Part shown: one piece after another, positions 7,923 to 16,047 of the stretch | Layout: the number at the start of each line of letters is the position of its first letter | Position numbering within the stretch: position 1 is the stretch's first letter | The notes under the pieces: model-generated | The model's input: only the letters and a program-made list of their open reading frames with translations | What the model was told of the DNA's origin: nothing | Database searches by the model: none | Origin: Flavobacteriales bacterium | Lineage (GTDB): Bacteria > Bacteroidota > Bacteroidia > Flavobacteriales_D > Sanyastnellaceae | Length of the DNA stretch: 32,014 nt | Direction of reading: 5' to 3' | Assembly (NCBI GenBank): GCA_947504275.1 | Contig: CANNHA010000014.1 | Location: 1 to 32,014 of the forward strand | Position numbers and translations under genes: made by a program

Positions 7923-8405
7923 ATGACGTTCCATTTTTCAAACTCTTCTGAAAAACACTTTCAACGCCATCTCCACGGCAGCAAAATGGCTGGAGGGACT
8001 TTTCTGCCATTCATCCATGACCTAACCGCATTAATGAAATGCATTCCAGATTCTGCACTCACCTTAAAAAAGGAACAAGGACGGATGCGGAGTTGTTTTG
8101 TATTTGAGTACAAAGAAGAAATTGGAGAGTTGGGCATTTTAAATCGGAATGAAATCGAAGCCAATGAAATCAAGACCGAGTTTCGTGACGGCCAAATCAT
8201 TAGTTACATAGAACGCAAAGCACTTCCTCAAACCCGCCTATTCACCATTATCGCGCAATGGCAAAAAGGCCAATGGCAAATCATCACGGCCTATCCGGGA
8301 GGATACTCGATGCCTTTTCCGCGGAGGGGGATGGGCAAGGAACTTTATGATGCATCAAAAACGTATTGGCAAAATTACATTTTGGTGAAGAGGAAGGTTG
8401 GATGA
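7923..8405 (+). CDS. Orphan soluble protein, possible RNase-fold (BECR-like) domain
   Basis: The 160-residue protein has no signal peptide or membrane segment. The N-terminal third is basic and His-rich (SSEKHFQRHLHGSK). The second half contains alternating beta-type stretches ending in QWQIITAYPGGYSMPFPRRG. A terminal 'x-W-x-I-(I/V)-T-A-Y/F-P' strand with upstream His/Arg/Lys is also seen in Barnase-EndoU-ColicinE5-RelE (BECR) fold ribonucleases, so a toxin-like RNase is a possibility, but this rests on one short motif. No antitoxin-like partner is adjacent. The start ATG is the first in frame; the region upstream is AT-rich. Function is otherwise unknown. Confidence 0.6.
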   Translation: MTFHFSNSSEKHFQRHLHGSKMAGGTFLPFIHDLTALMKCIPDSALTLKKEQGRMRSCFVFEYKEEIGELGILNRNEIEANEIKTEFRDGQIISYIERKALPQTRLFTIIAQWQKGQWQIITAYPGGYSMPFPRRGMGKELYDASKTYWQNYILVKRKVG

Positions 8406-8446
8406 TATTTGGCGGGGGTGTTATATTCGGGCAATTGAAGAGTATA

Positions 8447-8454
8447 TACGTTTG
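8447..8454 (+). promoter_or_regulatory. Candidate -7 box (TACGTTTG) for the ion-channel gene
   Basis: An exact match to the Bacteroidota -7 consensus TAnnTTTG lies 28 bp before the ATG at 8483. No good TTG -33 element is spaced upstream; TTC at 8426-8428 is the closest. Confidence 0.4.
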
Positions 8455-8482
8455 AGGATAAAAATAATTCATTTTTTACACC

Positions 8483-9322
8483 ATGAATAAATTAAAGGAA
8501 ATCATATACAACGAGAAAACCATTCTTATTTTCATTTTAATAAATGTCTCAATCATTTACCTGCATACTTTCAACTCGCTCACACCCTATTACAATCTGT
8601 TTGATTATCTTGACGTAGCCTTTACATTCTTTTTTTCAATTGAGATATTCATAAAGGTTCAAGATCAAAAAGCCAAGCACAAACTGCGACATTTTTTAAA
8701 GGACAACTGGAATAAGATTGACTTTTTCTCAATTCTACTTTCCATGCCCAGTATTGGGATCTTGTTTATTCACGATTTAGAAATATTTGCAGGATTCACT
8801 GCTTTGAGATCATTACGGGTGTTTAAATTTCTGAGAATTATTGAATTTATTCCCAATGGCAAACGAATTACAAGACAAATGTTCAAGGCATTTAGATCCA
8901 TCTCCTTTATCATTTTTGCCTTTATGATTTACTCCACAATTATATCTCTCATTTCCGTATCTCTATTCAAGACAGCCGCTCCCAGTTACTTCCAAAACGC
9001 CTTTGATGCATTCTTTACCATATTTAAAATATTTAGTGGAGATGGATTTTCTGATGTCGTTGGTGAAATAGAATTACACCATTCTGGAGGATTCATATAC
9101 TTTACAAAATTCTATTTTGTATTCATCGTTTTCACGGGAAGTATACTGGGACTATCCCTCATCAATAGTATTTTCATTGACCAAATGTCGCAGGTAGAAG
9201 ATCAGATTGAAGACAGTGAGAAAGACATTTTAAAAATCCTAAAGTCAGAACTGGAAATGCTTAAAAAGCAAAATCAAGAACTAATCCATGAAATAAAAAA
9301 AATGCAAGACAAAGAAAACTAA
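8483..9322 (+). CDS. Voltage-gated-type ion channel (Ion_trans family) with C-terminal coiled coil
   Basis: The protein has six predicted helices: S1 ~13-30, S2 ~39-57, S3 ~79-97, an S4-like segment with R109, R112, K115 and R118 at three-residue spacing (RSLRVFKFLR), S5 ~138-162 and S6 ~205-232. A pore loop lies between S5 and S6 (FDAFFTIFKIFSGDGFSDV, ~174-192). A charged heptad-like tail (~237-277) should form a tetramerising coiled coil, as in bacterial NaV-type channels. Each subunit has one six-helix unit, so the working channel is inferred to be a tetramer in the inner membrane. The filter sequence SGDGFSD differs from the NaChBac TLESWS filter, so ion selectivity cannot be assigned. 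The stop codon overlaps the convergent gene's stop by 4 bp. Confidence 0.85.
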   Translation: MNKLKEIIYNEKTILIFILINVSIIYLHTFNSLTPYYNLFDYLDVAFTFFFSIEIFIKVQDQKAKHKLRHFLKDNWNKIDFFSILLSMPSIGILFIHDLEIFAGFTALRSLRVFKFLRIIEFIPNGKRITRQMFKAFRSISFIIFAFMIYSTIISLISVSLFKTAAPSYFQNAFDAFFTIFKIFSGDGFSDVVGEIELHHSGGFIYFTKFYFVFIVFTGSILGLSLINSIFIDQMSQVEDQIEDSEKDILKILKSELEMLKKQNQELIHEIKKMQDKEN

Positions 9323-10023
9323 ATACTCTTCAACTCTAGATTGGACAAATGCAATAACAATAGGTAGGAGTTGCCTTTAACCCTTCCTTCCAGGAATGCG
9401 CGATAGGTTTTTCCTCCGTCTTGAAAGACCAACGGCTCATTGCCCTTGGCGCCACCGCCAATCATCATTAAAGATTCTTTGTCGTGTAACTCTTTCGCCA
9501 TTTCAAACAAGAAGTCGAAGGTTAGTCCATTGATGTGATGCAATTGGTACTTCTTCGCAAAAACCAATTTATTGAACATGTCTTTCTTTGGAAATAACTT
9601 TCCTGGTTTAAGCGCTATTTCCGAAAGAATATTGGCAAGGAGTTCTTTAGGAACGCGCTCTTCCTTCACGCTTCCGTCTGGTGCGTAAACAACTTCCTTT
9701 TTTGTAATTCTTGAAACGGGCTTGAGATATGAATCGATGTACACGCGTGAACTTCCTTGAATGAATCTACCTGTTAACTGAAGATCAATTTCTGGGTCCC
9801 CACTCAACATGGCTTGCGCTATGGCCTCGCCATCGCCGTGCACTTTTGTCATACCTTCGAATGAATTCTGAACCCCGCCTTTCAATACGCGAACAGTGTT
9901 GACTTCTTCACCTTTTGAAGTAACGAACTTCACCTTCGGCTTTTTCGTTTTCGATGTGAAAACAACTTCGGCGTCGCGCCCTTTGGTATCTGATATGTGT
10001 ATGTATCTTGACATAATATTCAT
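9319..10023 (-). CDS. Unknown soluble protein, last gene of the ligase/BRCT operon
   Basis: This 234-residue soluble protein matches no family that I recognise. The N-terminal ~105 residues are beta-rich (SRYIHISDTKGRDAEVVF; DPEIDLQLTGRFIQGSSRVYIDSYLKP). A charged linker (KEVVYAPDGSVKEERVPKE) leads to a helical second half, with GGGAKGNEPLVFQDGGKTYRAF near the end. The start ATG overlaps the upstream stop as ATGA (10020-10023), which supports this start and indicates translational coupling. It ends convergently with the ion channel without a visible terminator. Confidence 0.75.
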   Translation of the reverse strand: MNIMSRYIHISDTKGRDAEVVFTSKTKKPKVKFVTSKGEEVNTVRVLKGGVQNSFEGMTKVHGDGEAIAQAMLSGDPEIDLQLTGRFIQGSSRVYIDSYLKPVSRITKKEVVYAPDGSVKEERVPKELLANILSEIALKPGKLFPKKDMFNKLVFAKKYQLHHINGLTFDFLFEMAKELHDKESLMMIGGGAKGNEPLVFQDGGKTYRAFLEGRVKGNSYLLLLHLSNLELKSI

Positions 10024-10742
10024 TTAATAAATTTCGACCATCTTGTATTTGCTACGTCATACTTCAGCAACTTAGCGTAACGTTTCGGATCTTTACTATT
10101 ATAGGCTTTTACCTTACTTACAAACTCATCCTCGGTCATATTGTATTTCTTCGCAAAAGCTCGAAACTCCGGATCTGAATACACTCTTTCTTGAAGGAGG
10201 TTTTGCCTTTCATTAATTGACTTATTGGCAAAACCCTCGATTTTATTCAAAACCAATTCCGATAATTCTTTTTGATAGACCGCATCATCATCTTTCTTTA
10301 CAGCAATATATATTCCGCGAGCTAAAACCAACATGACAATCCAAAAAGCGATTGAGCTATTTGCGCTTATACACACAGATATGAGCAAAACAGAGAGAAT
10401 TGTCCCCAATAATCTTTGAGAAAATGAAACTTTTAGTATCGCCCTTTCCTCAAAAATCATCTCTTGAATGTAAATGACTACTTTGTCCATGATCCAGTAG
10501 CTTAGTCCAAAAGAAATCAAGTACCAATACCAATATCTCTTCAACTCTTTTGTGATCGCTAAAGCCCGAGAATCTTCAAAAATTACAGAAAAAATAGCGC
10601 CGCCTGCAAAACCTAAGAAAATGGCTATCACGGTGAACACCATGTAATAATACCACTTCTGCTTTTGTCTCAAAGACGCGAGTAGATAACCAACAAAAAT
10701 GATCGTTAGAACTTGAGATATTAACTTTATTATACTTCTCAT
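10020..10742 (-). CDS. Unknown membrane protein with cytoplasmic C-terminal domain
   Basis: The 240-residue protein has about four to five hydrophobic helices in residues 1-150: segments near 8-24, 33-57, 72-92, and two within 108-147 (LLGTILSVLLISVCI and IAFWIVMLVLARGIYIAV). A soluble, charged tail of ~90 residues follows (QKELSELVLNKIEGFANKS ... DPEFRAFAKKYNMTEDEF). The family is not recognised. It sits between two soluble unknown proteins of the same operon and shares a 4-bp ATGA overlap with the downstream gene. It could anchor the system to the membrane or act as an effector; neither role is shown. It appears more AT-rich than the ligase gene upstream. Confidence 0.7.
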   Translation of the reverse strand: MRSIIKLISQVLTIIFVGYLLASLRQKQKWYYYMVFTVIAIFLGFAGGAIFSVIFEDSRALAITKELKRYWYWYLISFGLSYWIMDKVVIYIQEMIFEERAILKVSFSQRLLGTILSVLLISVCISANSSIAFWIVMLVLARGIYIAVKKDDDAVYQKELSELVLNKIEGFANKSINERQNLLQERVYSDPEFRAFAKKYNMTEDEFVSKVKAYNSKDPKRYAKLLKYDVANTRWSKFIK

Positions 10743-10754
10743 TTTTATTCTTAA

Positions 10755-11366
10755 TTAAAGCATTCCAAAATCTACCTCTTCTTCCGACTCTTCTTGCGGG
10801 GCTTCCTCAACTGGAGGAATGGCCGATTTGTTTTCCAAATATTCAAAATCGAGCAGTCGTCCGGTAAGGACAAAAACTTCATTTTGACTGGAAAGCACTA
10901 TTGCATCTGCGCCATCAAAGTCTGCGCGATAGTTAAATACAAATTGAAAAACAGCTCCGTCTTCTAACCATTTCAGCATGCCCGCTTTACCCGTCGCGTC
11001 TTCCCACGTTAACTGGTACACCGTGGTTATTTCCAAGTTGAACAAATCTTCGAGACTTGCCTTTTCCAACTTGATCTCTCCGTCATACGAAGAGGGAATA
11101 AGCGTTGCATCTGTTCCGTCTAAGTAAACCGTTTTCAATGCCTTCTTATCTTGTTCTGCAAAGTTTGCATCTACAGTTTTAAGTGCAGTAGACCCTGAGA
11201 GAATAAGCGTTTGTCCATCGTCTAGCAGATTACCTGTTGAGCAAACATTTCCTGATTTATCAGTGACCACCTCTTCAACGTATCCATAAACTTTATCGCG
11301 ATCCACCTTGGTGATTCCCGCTTCGAATTTTTCAGACCCTATACTAAAAGTTAAATTCTTACCCAT
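10755..11366 (-). CDS. Unknown acidic protein downstream of the DNA ligase
   Basis: The start is placed at the ATG at 11366 (MGKNLTFSIG), 5 bp after the ligase stop. A longer frame begins with TTG at 11390 inside the ligase gene and adds only eight residues that read through the ligase end, so it is less likely. The product is 203 residues, beta-rich, with no signal peptide. It contains repeated Asp/Gly-rich turns (LLDDGQTLILSGS, VYLDGTDATLIPS) and an acidic, Pro-rich tail (PPVEEAPQEESEEEVDF). An acidic tail beside a ligase could be a protein-interaction peptide. No family is recognised. Confidence 0.7.
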   Translation of the reverse strand: MGKNLTFSIGSEKFEAGITKVDRDKVYGYVEEVVTDKSGNVCSTGNLLDDGQTLILSGSTALKTVDANFAEQDKKALKTVYLDGTDATLIPSSYDGEIKLEKASLEDLFNLEITTVYQLTWEDATGKAGMLKWLEDGAVFQFVFNYRADFDGADAIVLSSQNEVFVLTGRLLDFEYLENKSAIPPVEEAPQEESEEEVDFGML

Positions 11367-11371
11367 ACTGA

Positions 11372-12706
11372 TTACTTGAATGGTTCCCAACCCTTTTTAA
11401 TGTTTTCTTCTTTCAGCGCTGTAATTTTCGCAGCCGCTTCTTTCTCATTTTCACACAAGAAAATTTCTTGTTCGAGCGGTGTTTTTCTTCCCGCACTGAA
11501 ATCAGAATAGACCACAACGAAGGGCGAGTAAGAGCCCGATTTTTCTTTGTTGGTTTTTAGCGCAACGAATTTCCGAACGGCAGTGCCGCCTTTGCCACTC
11601 TTGGTGAATACTTCGCGCAAGACTATTTCAGAAGCTGCACCTGTATCTGCGGAAGTTCCTGCTGTTAATGGCTCACACAACGCATAAGCTTGAAGTGTTC
11701 CGGCATCTTTCTCATTCGCTTTTTTATCATCTCGCAGACGCATAAAGTTGGGAGAAATAACGCTGAGCGTTGAGGCATTTCCAACAACGGTGTATGTTGA
11801 TTTATCGAAGCTCAACAACGCCTTTTTAATGGGGCCGTTGCTATTCTCATTAATGAGGTCAAGGCAAGAAATTTCAACCACCACCTCTGGCTTCACAAAA
11901 ATGAAAGCTGTTTTTGCTCCAGATACTTCGGTGTATTCGGAAGAGACGATGAGGGGTTCCAAATGCTTGACCAACTCCGTTCTTTCCTTTTCACTGAATC
12001 CGCTGCCGCATTTGGTGATGATTTGAAATTGATTGTTTTCCAGTGCGCATCCCAAAAGCAATTCGCGAAGCACTCCGGCCTGTTCACCGTTGGAATCTGC
12101 GTAGCCGAGAACTACTAAGTCGAGGTGGTGAACCTTTTTCACTTTGTATGCAGTGCCATTGGGCAGTTTTACAACGAGTCCTTCGGCATTGTTTTCATCG
12201 GCTGATTTAAAGAACGCGATGATGTCTTTTCTGCTTTCGAATTTGTTTTGTTCAATGGCGAATACCTCTTTGTTTCCTTTGAGCCATTCTGAAAGATTCT
12301 TGAACTTCTCTTCCGCTTCCCAAGCGCATGCGGCGCCTTTGACTTCCAACACATCGAATGCACCGAAGCGGAAGTCCGCTTTATCTGGGTTGTCGAGCGA
12401 CGCATTCACCTCACGGTGTGAAGTGGGCTGATCGTCTTTAAAAACGCAGAGCTCTCCAGCTAGAACGCAATCTTCTTTTAGACTTTCGGCGGCTTTGGTT
12501 AAAGCAGGCACTTTTACTTTTTCTCCATTTCTATCGAAGAGCTGAGCATTTCCTTTTTTAACAGAGAGGAAAGCCAGGTGTCCATCGTGTTTTATTGAAG
12601 CGAAATAGCATTCGCTTTCTGGAATTTTCAATCCAATTTGTTCTGCATCTACCGGAATATATCGGGATGCAATTTTGGATTTGTAGGTGGATTCTTTTGT
12701 TGTCAT
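11372..12706 (-). CDS. ATP-dependent DNA ligase with C-terminal WGR-like domain
   Basis: The nucleotidyltransferase motifs are in order: motif I K39-HDG (SIKHDGH; Lys39 is the AMP-accepting lysine), R59-NG, motif III AGELCVF (Glu85), FRFGAFDVL (motif IIIa, ~112-120), motif IV E175GLVVK, and motif V YKVKK (~187-191). An OB-fold-like domain follows (DLVVLGY ... VVVEISCLDL). The enzyme should seal nicks in duplex DNA using ATP, unlike the housekeeping NAD-dependent LigA. The final ~95 residues (AVRKFVALKTNKEK ... ENEKEAAAKITALKEENIKKGW) resemble a WGR domain, a module that binds DNA ends in PARPs, although the W-G-R signature itself is replaced. There is no primase or polymerase domain, so this is not a full LigD. 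Upstream lie glycosylase-like and BRCT genes. Confidence 0.85.
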   Translation of the reverse strand: MTTKESTYKSKIASRYIPVDAEQIGLKIPESECYFASIKHDGHLAFLSVKKGNAQLFDRNGEKVKVPALTKAAESLKEDCVLAGELCVFKDDQPTSHREVNASLDNPDKADFRFGAFDVLEVKGAACAWEAEEKFKNLSEWLKGNKEVFAIEQNKFESRKDIIAFFKSADENNAEGLVVKLPNGTAYKVKKVHHLDLVVLGYADSNGEQAGVLRELLLGCALENNQFQIITKCGSGFSEKERTELVKHLEPLIVSSEYTEVSGAKTAFIFVKPEVVVEISCLDLINENSNGPIKKALLSFDKSTYTVVGNASTLSVISPNFMRLRDDKKANEKDAGTLQAYALCEPLTAGTSADTGAASEIVLREVFTKSGKGGTAVRKFVALKTNKEKSGSYSPFVVVYSDFSAGRKTPLEQEIFLCENEKEAAAKITALKEENIKKGWEPFK

Positions 12707-12733
12707 TAAATGCTTTACGTATAAAAATATTCA

Positions 12734-13507
12734 CTACTTATTTTGCTTGATGTAGTCTAAAATCCAATGCCTTGGATTTGTTCTACTCTCCTTCTTAGCC
12801 CTGCCGCCTTCACCAAAAACAAATGCTTCTAATTCGCCAACTTCTCTAAACTGTTCTGCTTTTTCTAATTTCTTATTTACTTTCTGAAAAATGTGTCTAA
12901 GAGAATGACAAAAATGAAAGTACGCCTCACCATGCATACCCTTTTTTATTCTCAAATCAGAGCTATACTCGATGGAATCGAAATCACAGAAAAAGTCTTT
13001 AACTCTTTTTCGATCAAATTCTAACATATAGGCATAATGAAACTTTTTGGTCCATTTATCATAAATGAAAAAATTTTTACCCTGATCAGCAAAGTATAAA
13101 TGTTTCGTAATGAAAGATAAACCCACACCCCAAACATGTATTCCGCTATTAACCTCCAAATATGAGTCAATTACTTCGGCCTTTTTTGATTTTAAAACAC
13201 CCTCTATTGTATAAATTTTCCTGGCTAGCTCCTCTTTATTTTCAGAGATTATAGATTTGAGAAAATTATTTCTAATTCCGCCCCAAAACATTGATAAAAT
13301 AAATTTCCTAACAGAATCCTCTTCACTCAAATAATAGTTCAGCACATCTGTCCTACAAATTTTTTGGGCTATTTTAAGATGGAGGAGTTTGACAAGTTCA
13401 CTATCATTAATCTCCTTTTTCCAATTATTGAGATCGTATCTAACTCTTAATGCGGGATTTTTTCTGTGACTAACTATCAAATGGACTAAACTATCTCTTT
13501 CTTTCAT
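12734..13507 (-). CDS. OGG-fold (HhH) DNA glycosylase-like protein 1
   Basis: The central part of this 257-residue protein matches the 8-oxoguanine glycosylase OGG-fold family: a LSMFWGGIRNNF helix (~71-82), then the hairpin HVWGVGLSFITKHLYFAD (~124-141), then NFFIYDKWTKKF (~145-156). The conserved features are GVG at 127-129, Lys135 in the F-x-TK-x-LYF pattern and Asp150 in the IYD position (compare PVDVHMW of OGG1). The OGG1-type lysine directly after GVG-T is absent; Lys135 may substitute. The enzyme would be expected to recognise or excise a damaged or modified base. It lies 27 bp from the ligase gene, consistent with base-excision followed by sealing. The flanks are Lys-rich and unassigned. 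Confidence 0.6.
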   Translation of the reverse strand: MKERDSLVHLIVSHRKNPALRVRYDLNNWKKEINDSELVKLLHLKIAQKICRTDVLNYYLSEEDSVRKFILSMFWGGIRNNFLKSIISENKEELARKIYTIEGVLKSKKAEVIDSYLEVNSGIHVWGVGLSFITKHLYFADQGKNFFIYDKWTKKFHYAYMLEFDRKRVKDFFCDFDSIEYSSDLRIKKGMHGEAYFHFCHSLRHIFQKVNKKLEKAEQFREVGELEAFVFGEGGRAKKESRTNPRHWILDYIKQNK

Positions 13508-13588
13508 TATTCATTCTTTTTATTCATTTTTCAGACAAATAATTCTCTGTGCTCTAAGTAAGCATTTCATCAAAATAAAAAATGATTG

Positions 13589-15265
13589 CTAAATACTATC
13601 TTCCCTTATGCATCTTACAGAGAAGCCACATGTAAAATCCCTTGTATTTCTGTCCGTCAAACCTGAGCTATCACCAAAAGACTGGTAAAAAGCTTCTCTA
13701 GCAGGCGTTCTCGGCTTATTTGCGTCCCATTCGCTGCATGTCCAAAACGTTGCCGCCTTATTCAAACCTTCAAATTGTTCATAATAAGATCCTCCACCAA
13801 ACAAAACTTTTAAACTCATGTTTGAATCTCCTATCTTTGAAACCATAGCTTCAATAAATTCGGTATAAGAATTAAAATTAGAAATCAGTTTATTCCAATC
13901 ATCTGTACTCGGAATTCTATAACCTGTTGGCGCCAGCATATTATTAGACTTTACAGCGTGAAAATTATAAAGCAACCCGAATTTCTTTCGATTAGAATCT
14001 TTGTTTTCATAAATAATATACGCCGGCAACATTTTTCTACCATAGTTTTCAAATTCCTCAAGAGATAGCGCCCTATTGATTTCCTCTCCATTTCTAAAGT
14101 GAGTCAAATCTAGATTCTTCGCCATCCAAATCTGATTCCCAATTTCAACTTCTTCAAAATCGGCATCACTCAAATTCTTAATATTCTGAGATTTTGCCAC
14201 AACAAAATCCTTACTCACCGCACCTTTTTTTGCTACTGCTTTGGGGATATTAAGAACTATTTTCTTGTCTTCCTTTTTTTTCAACTCAGCTCTCAACACT
14301 TCCTCACCTCCCAAAATTGCAACTTCAAGCAATGGCTTAGTATCAGTAGAACTTTTAATACACCTCACTGAATAACCAAACGCCTTGGAAGAAAAGGGTC
14401 TATACAACATATCATCCAAATACGAGATTGAACGCGCGTCGGCATTTGAAGAATCTAACTCCGTTGAAGTCCACCAAAAACCCTTTTCCTCTCCGAAAAT
14501 TAATCCATCATGATTTCGATAGCAGCCAGGCAGACCCGAAAATCTATTCGAATTTTTAGTTTTAGACTGTTCTATTTTAAATTTTTCAACTATTTCCAAA
14601 CTAGACATTTTCGATAGTTTCCAAGTAATGCTGACCCTCATTTCCTTTGCAGCCTTTTTCTTCCCTCCAAAAAAGTCAACCAATTCATCCCACTCTATGC
14701 TGCTAGGTATATACCAACATTCAGGAGAAAGACCCCGGGAATCTTCGACAGCATACCAATTATATAATTTACCGAATAGACCATTACAATAAGCTGGCTG
14801 TTTCTTTTTAGCAGCATTCATCCATTCTTTATCGGTCTTCGCCTCCGGAATTGGATCTCCATTTCTAAAATGCGCGACATCTAAATTTTTCGCCATCCAA
14901 ATTTGATTACCAATCTTGACCTCTTCAATTGTGGTTTCACTTGCTACTTTCTTTGTGCTTGCTTTAGTGACCACTGGTTTTGTTTTTTCTGTGGCTGTCT
15001 TCTTTGAGGCGGCAGTCTTCTCCTTCGGCACCATCTTCAAAAATTCTTTCTCAGTTATGATAGAAACCGTCTTTAAAGCCTTTGCTTTTGCGAGTTTACT
15101 TCCTGCATCATCACCTACTACGAGGTAATTGAGTTTGGCACTAACACCAGAAAGGACTTTACCAACGTTGGCTTCAACCAATGCTTCGGCTTCATCGCGA
15201 GTGAATTCAGTTAGTGTCCCTGTGAACAGGAAGGTTTGGTCTTGGATTTTTGATTTGGTTGGCAT
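13589..15265 (-). CDS. BRCT - double FISUMP fusion protein
   Basis: Residues 1-80 are a LigA-type BRCT domain (TFLFTGTLTEFTRDEAEAL; GVSAKLNYLVVGDDAGSKL; TEKEFLKMVP). A low-complexity Lys/Ala/Thr linker follows (~81-115). Then come two FISUMP (Fib_succ_major) domains, each opening with E-(V)-x-I-G-N-Q-I-W-M-A-K-N-L-D and containing LYNWYAVEDSRGLSP / LLYNFHAV, W/Y-x-IPS-x-xW and a terminal GYSVRCI / GFSVRCI. FISUMP is a C-type-lectin-like fold usually found in exported proteins. Here there is no signal peptide and the head is an intracellular DNA-end or phosphopeptide-binding BRCT, so cytoplasmic action is inferred. The BRCT GG pair is VG (Val34) in this copy only. The head is nearly identical at DNA level to those at 17065-17298 and 19158-19397. 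Confidence 0.85.
   Translation of the reverse strand: MPTKSKIQDQTFLFTGTLTEFTRDEAEALVEANVGKVLSGVSAKLNYLVVGDDAGSKLAKAKALKTVSIITEKEFLKMVPKEKTAASKKTATEKTKPVVTKASTKKVASETTIEEVKIGNQIWMAKNLDVAHFRNGDPIPEAKTDKEWMNAAKKKQPAYCNGLFGKLYNWYAVEDSRGLSPECWYIPSSIEWDELVDFFGGKKKAAKEMRVSITWKLSKMSSLEIVEKFKIEQSKTKNSNRFSGLPGCYRNHDGLIFGEEKGFWWTSTELDSSNADARSISYLDDMLYRPFSSKAFGYSVRCIKSSTDTKPLLEVAILGGEEVLRAELKKKEDKKIVLNIPKAVAKKGAVSKDFVVAKSQNIKNLSDADFEEVEIGNQIWMAKNLDLTHFRNGEEINRALSLEEFENYGRKMLPAYIIYENKDSNRKKFGLLYNFHAVKSNNMLAPTGYRIPSTDDWNKLISNFNSYTEFIEAMVSKIGDSNMSLKVLFGGGSYYEQFEGLNKAATFWTCSEWDANKPRTPAREAFYQSFGDSSGLTDRNTRDFTCGFSVRCIREDSI
15026..15265 (-). repeat. BRCT head repeat, copy 1
   Basis: This 240-bp 5' end of a gene is almost identical to 19158-19397 (4 amino-acid differences in 80) and very similar to 17065-17298. 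Similarity stops abruptly after the FLKMVP codons. Confidence 0.9.
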
Positions 15266-15346
15266 GTTATTTCTAGTTTAATATTTTTTTCACTAATTAG
15301 CACTTACAGATACAATGCGATTTTGGATTTGTAGGTGCGGATGGGG

Positions 15347-15973
15347 TCATTTTTTCTTTAGTTCTTTTCCAAAAGTCCACAGTGCTCTATCTAATTCGGT
15401 TGGGTGTATGTCTCCAAGAGACTTCAATTGACTTTTGAACCAAGTAGAATATTTCTCGAAAGACCCCCAACTTTGACTTGCAGTTTTCGCTGACTTATAA
15501 TCTTCATTTATGAAATACAAATAAGCCCTCCAAACATGTTGATCATAAAGAGGGAATAAACGCGGATTTTCGCAATGTAAAACAAACAAAGTGTAGACAA
15601 ATCCAATTCCATCAATTGCGTTAACATTGGCAAATAAGCCAGGTTTTTCAAATGTCTTTTGATTGGAAATTTGAAGCAATTTTTGCTGAAAATTTATATT
15701 GTTAAATTTCTCCCAGCCTTTTTTCTGCGCAGGAGTCCCTGCCTTCCAGCGTCCAGTGTAATATAGCGTCTGACCGTCAAAATCGAATGACTTATACCCC
15801 TGAGCGTTTGACGATCTGACACATCCCGATTTCCAAGCGCCAAGCACCGAATACTTACCCTTTAATTTTAATCTACCCCAAACCAATTTCTTGTAGGGTT
15901 CATATGGATATTTATCATCCTCGTATTTTCCAGAAAAGCTCTTAACTAATTCTTTATCTAGCTCTTTCCTCAT
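15347..15973 (-). CDS. HhH-GPD-like DNA glycosylase-related protein 2
   Basis: This 208-residue protein has a helix-hairpin-helix glycosylase-like core in its second half. NAIDGIGFVYTLFVLHCE (~118-135) has GIG at 122-124, followed by LFPLYDQHVWRAYLYF (~139-154), which parallels the OGG1 AVPVDVHMW segment with the Asp kept (Asp144). It ends with LDRALWTFGKEL (~194-205). The lysine expected two residues after GIG is missing, so it may be a monofunctional glycosylase or only a DNA-binding relative. The N-terminal half (SVLGAWKSGC, FDFDGQTLYYTGRWKAGTP) is unassigned. It lies between two BRCT-headed genes. It is clearly distinct from the 12734-13507 protein, so the operon has two different glycosylase-like members. 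Confidence 0.55.
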   Translation of the reverse strand: MRKELDKELVKSFSGKYEDDKYPYEPYKKLVWGRLKLKGKYSVLGAWKSGCVRSSNAQGYKSFDFDGQTLYYTGRWKAGTPAQKKGWEKFNNINFQQKLLQISNQKTFEKPGLFANVNAIDGIGFVYTLFVLHCENPRLFPLYDQHVWRAYLYFINEDYKSAKTASQSWGSFEKYSTWFKSQLKSLGDIHPTELDRALWTFGKELKKK

Positions 15974-16047
15974 ATATATTCGTGATCTATAATTAATTAA
16001 TTTTTAGAAGCAACATTAAGTTAGCATTGGAAATTGTTCCAGATAAA

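Noticed and set aside
11372-12706. Bacterial NHEJ (Ku-LigD)
   Set aside because: There is no Ku gene and no primase/polymerase or phosphoesterase domain with the ligase.
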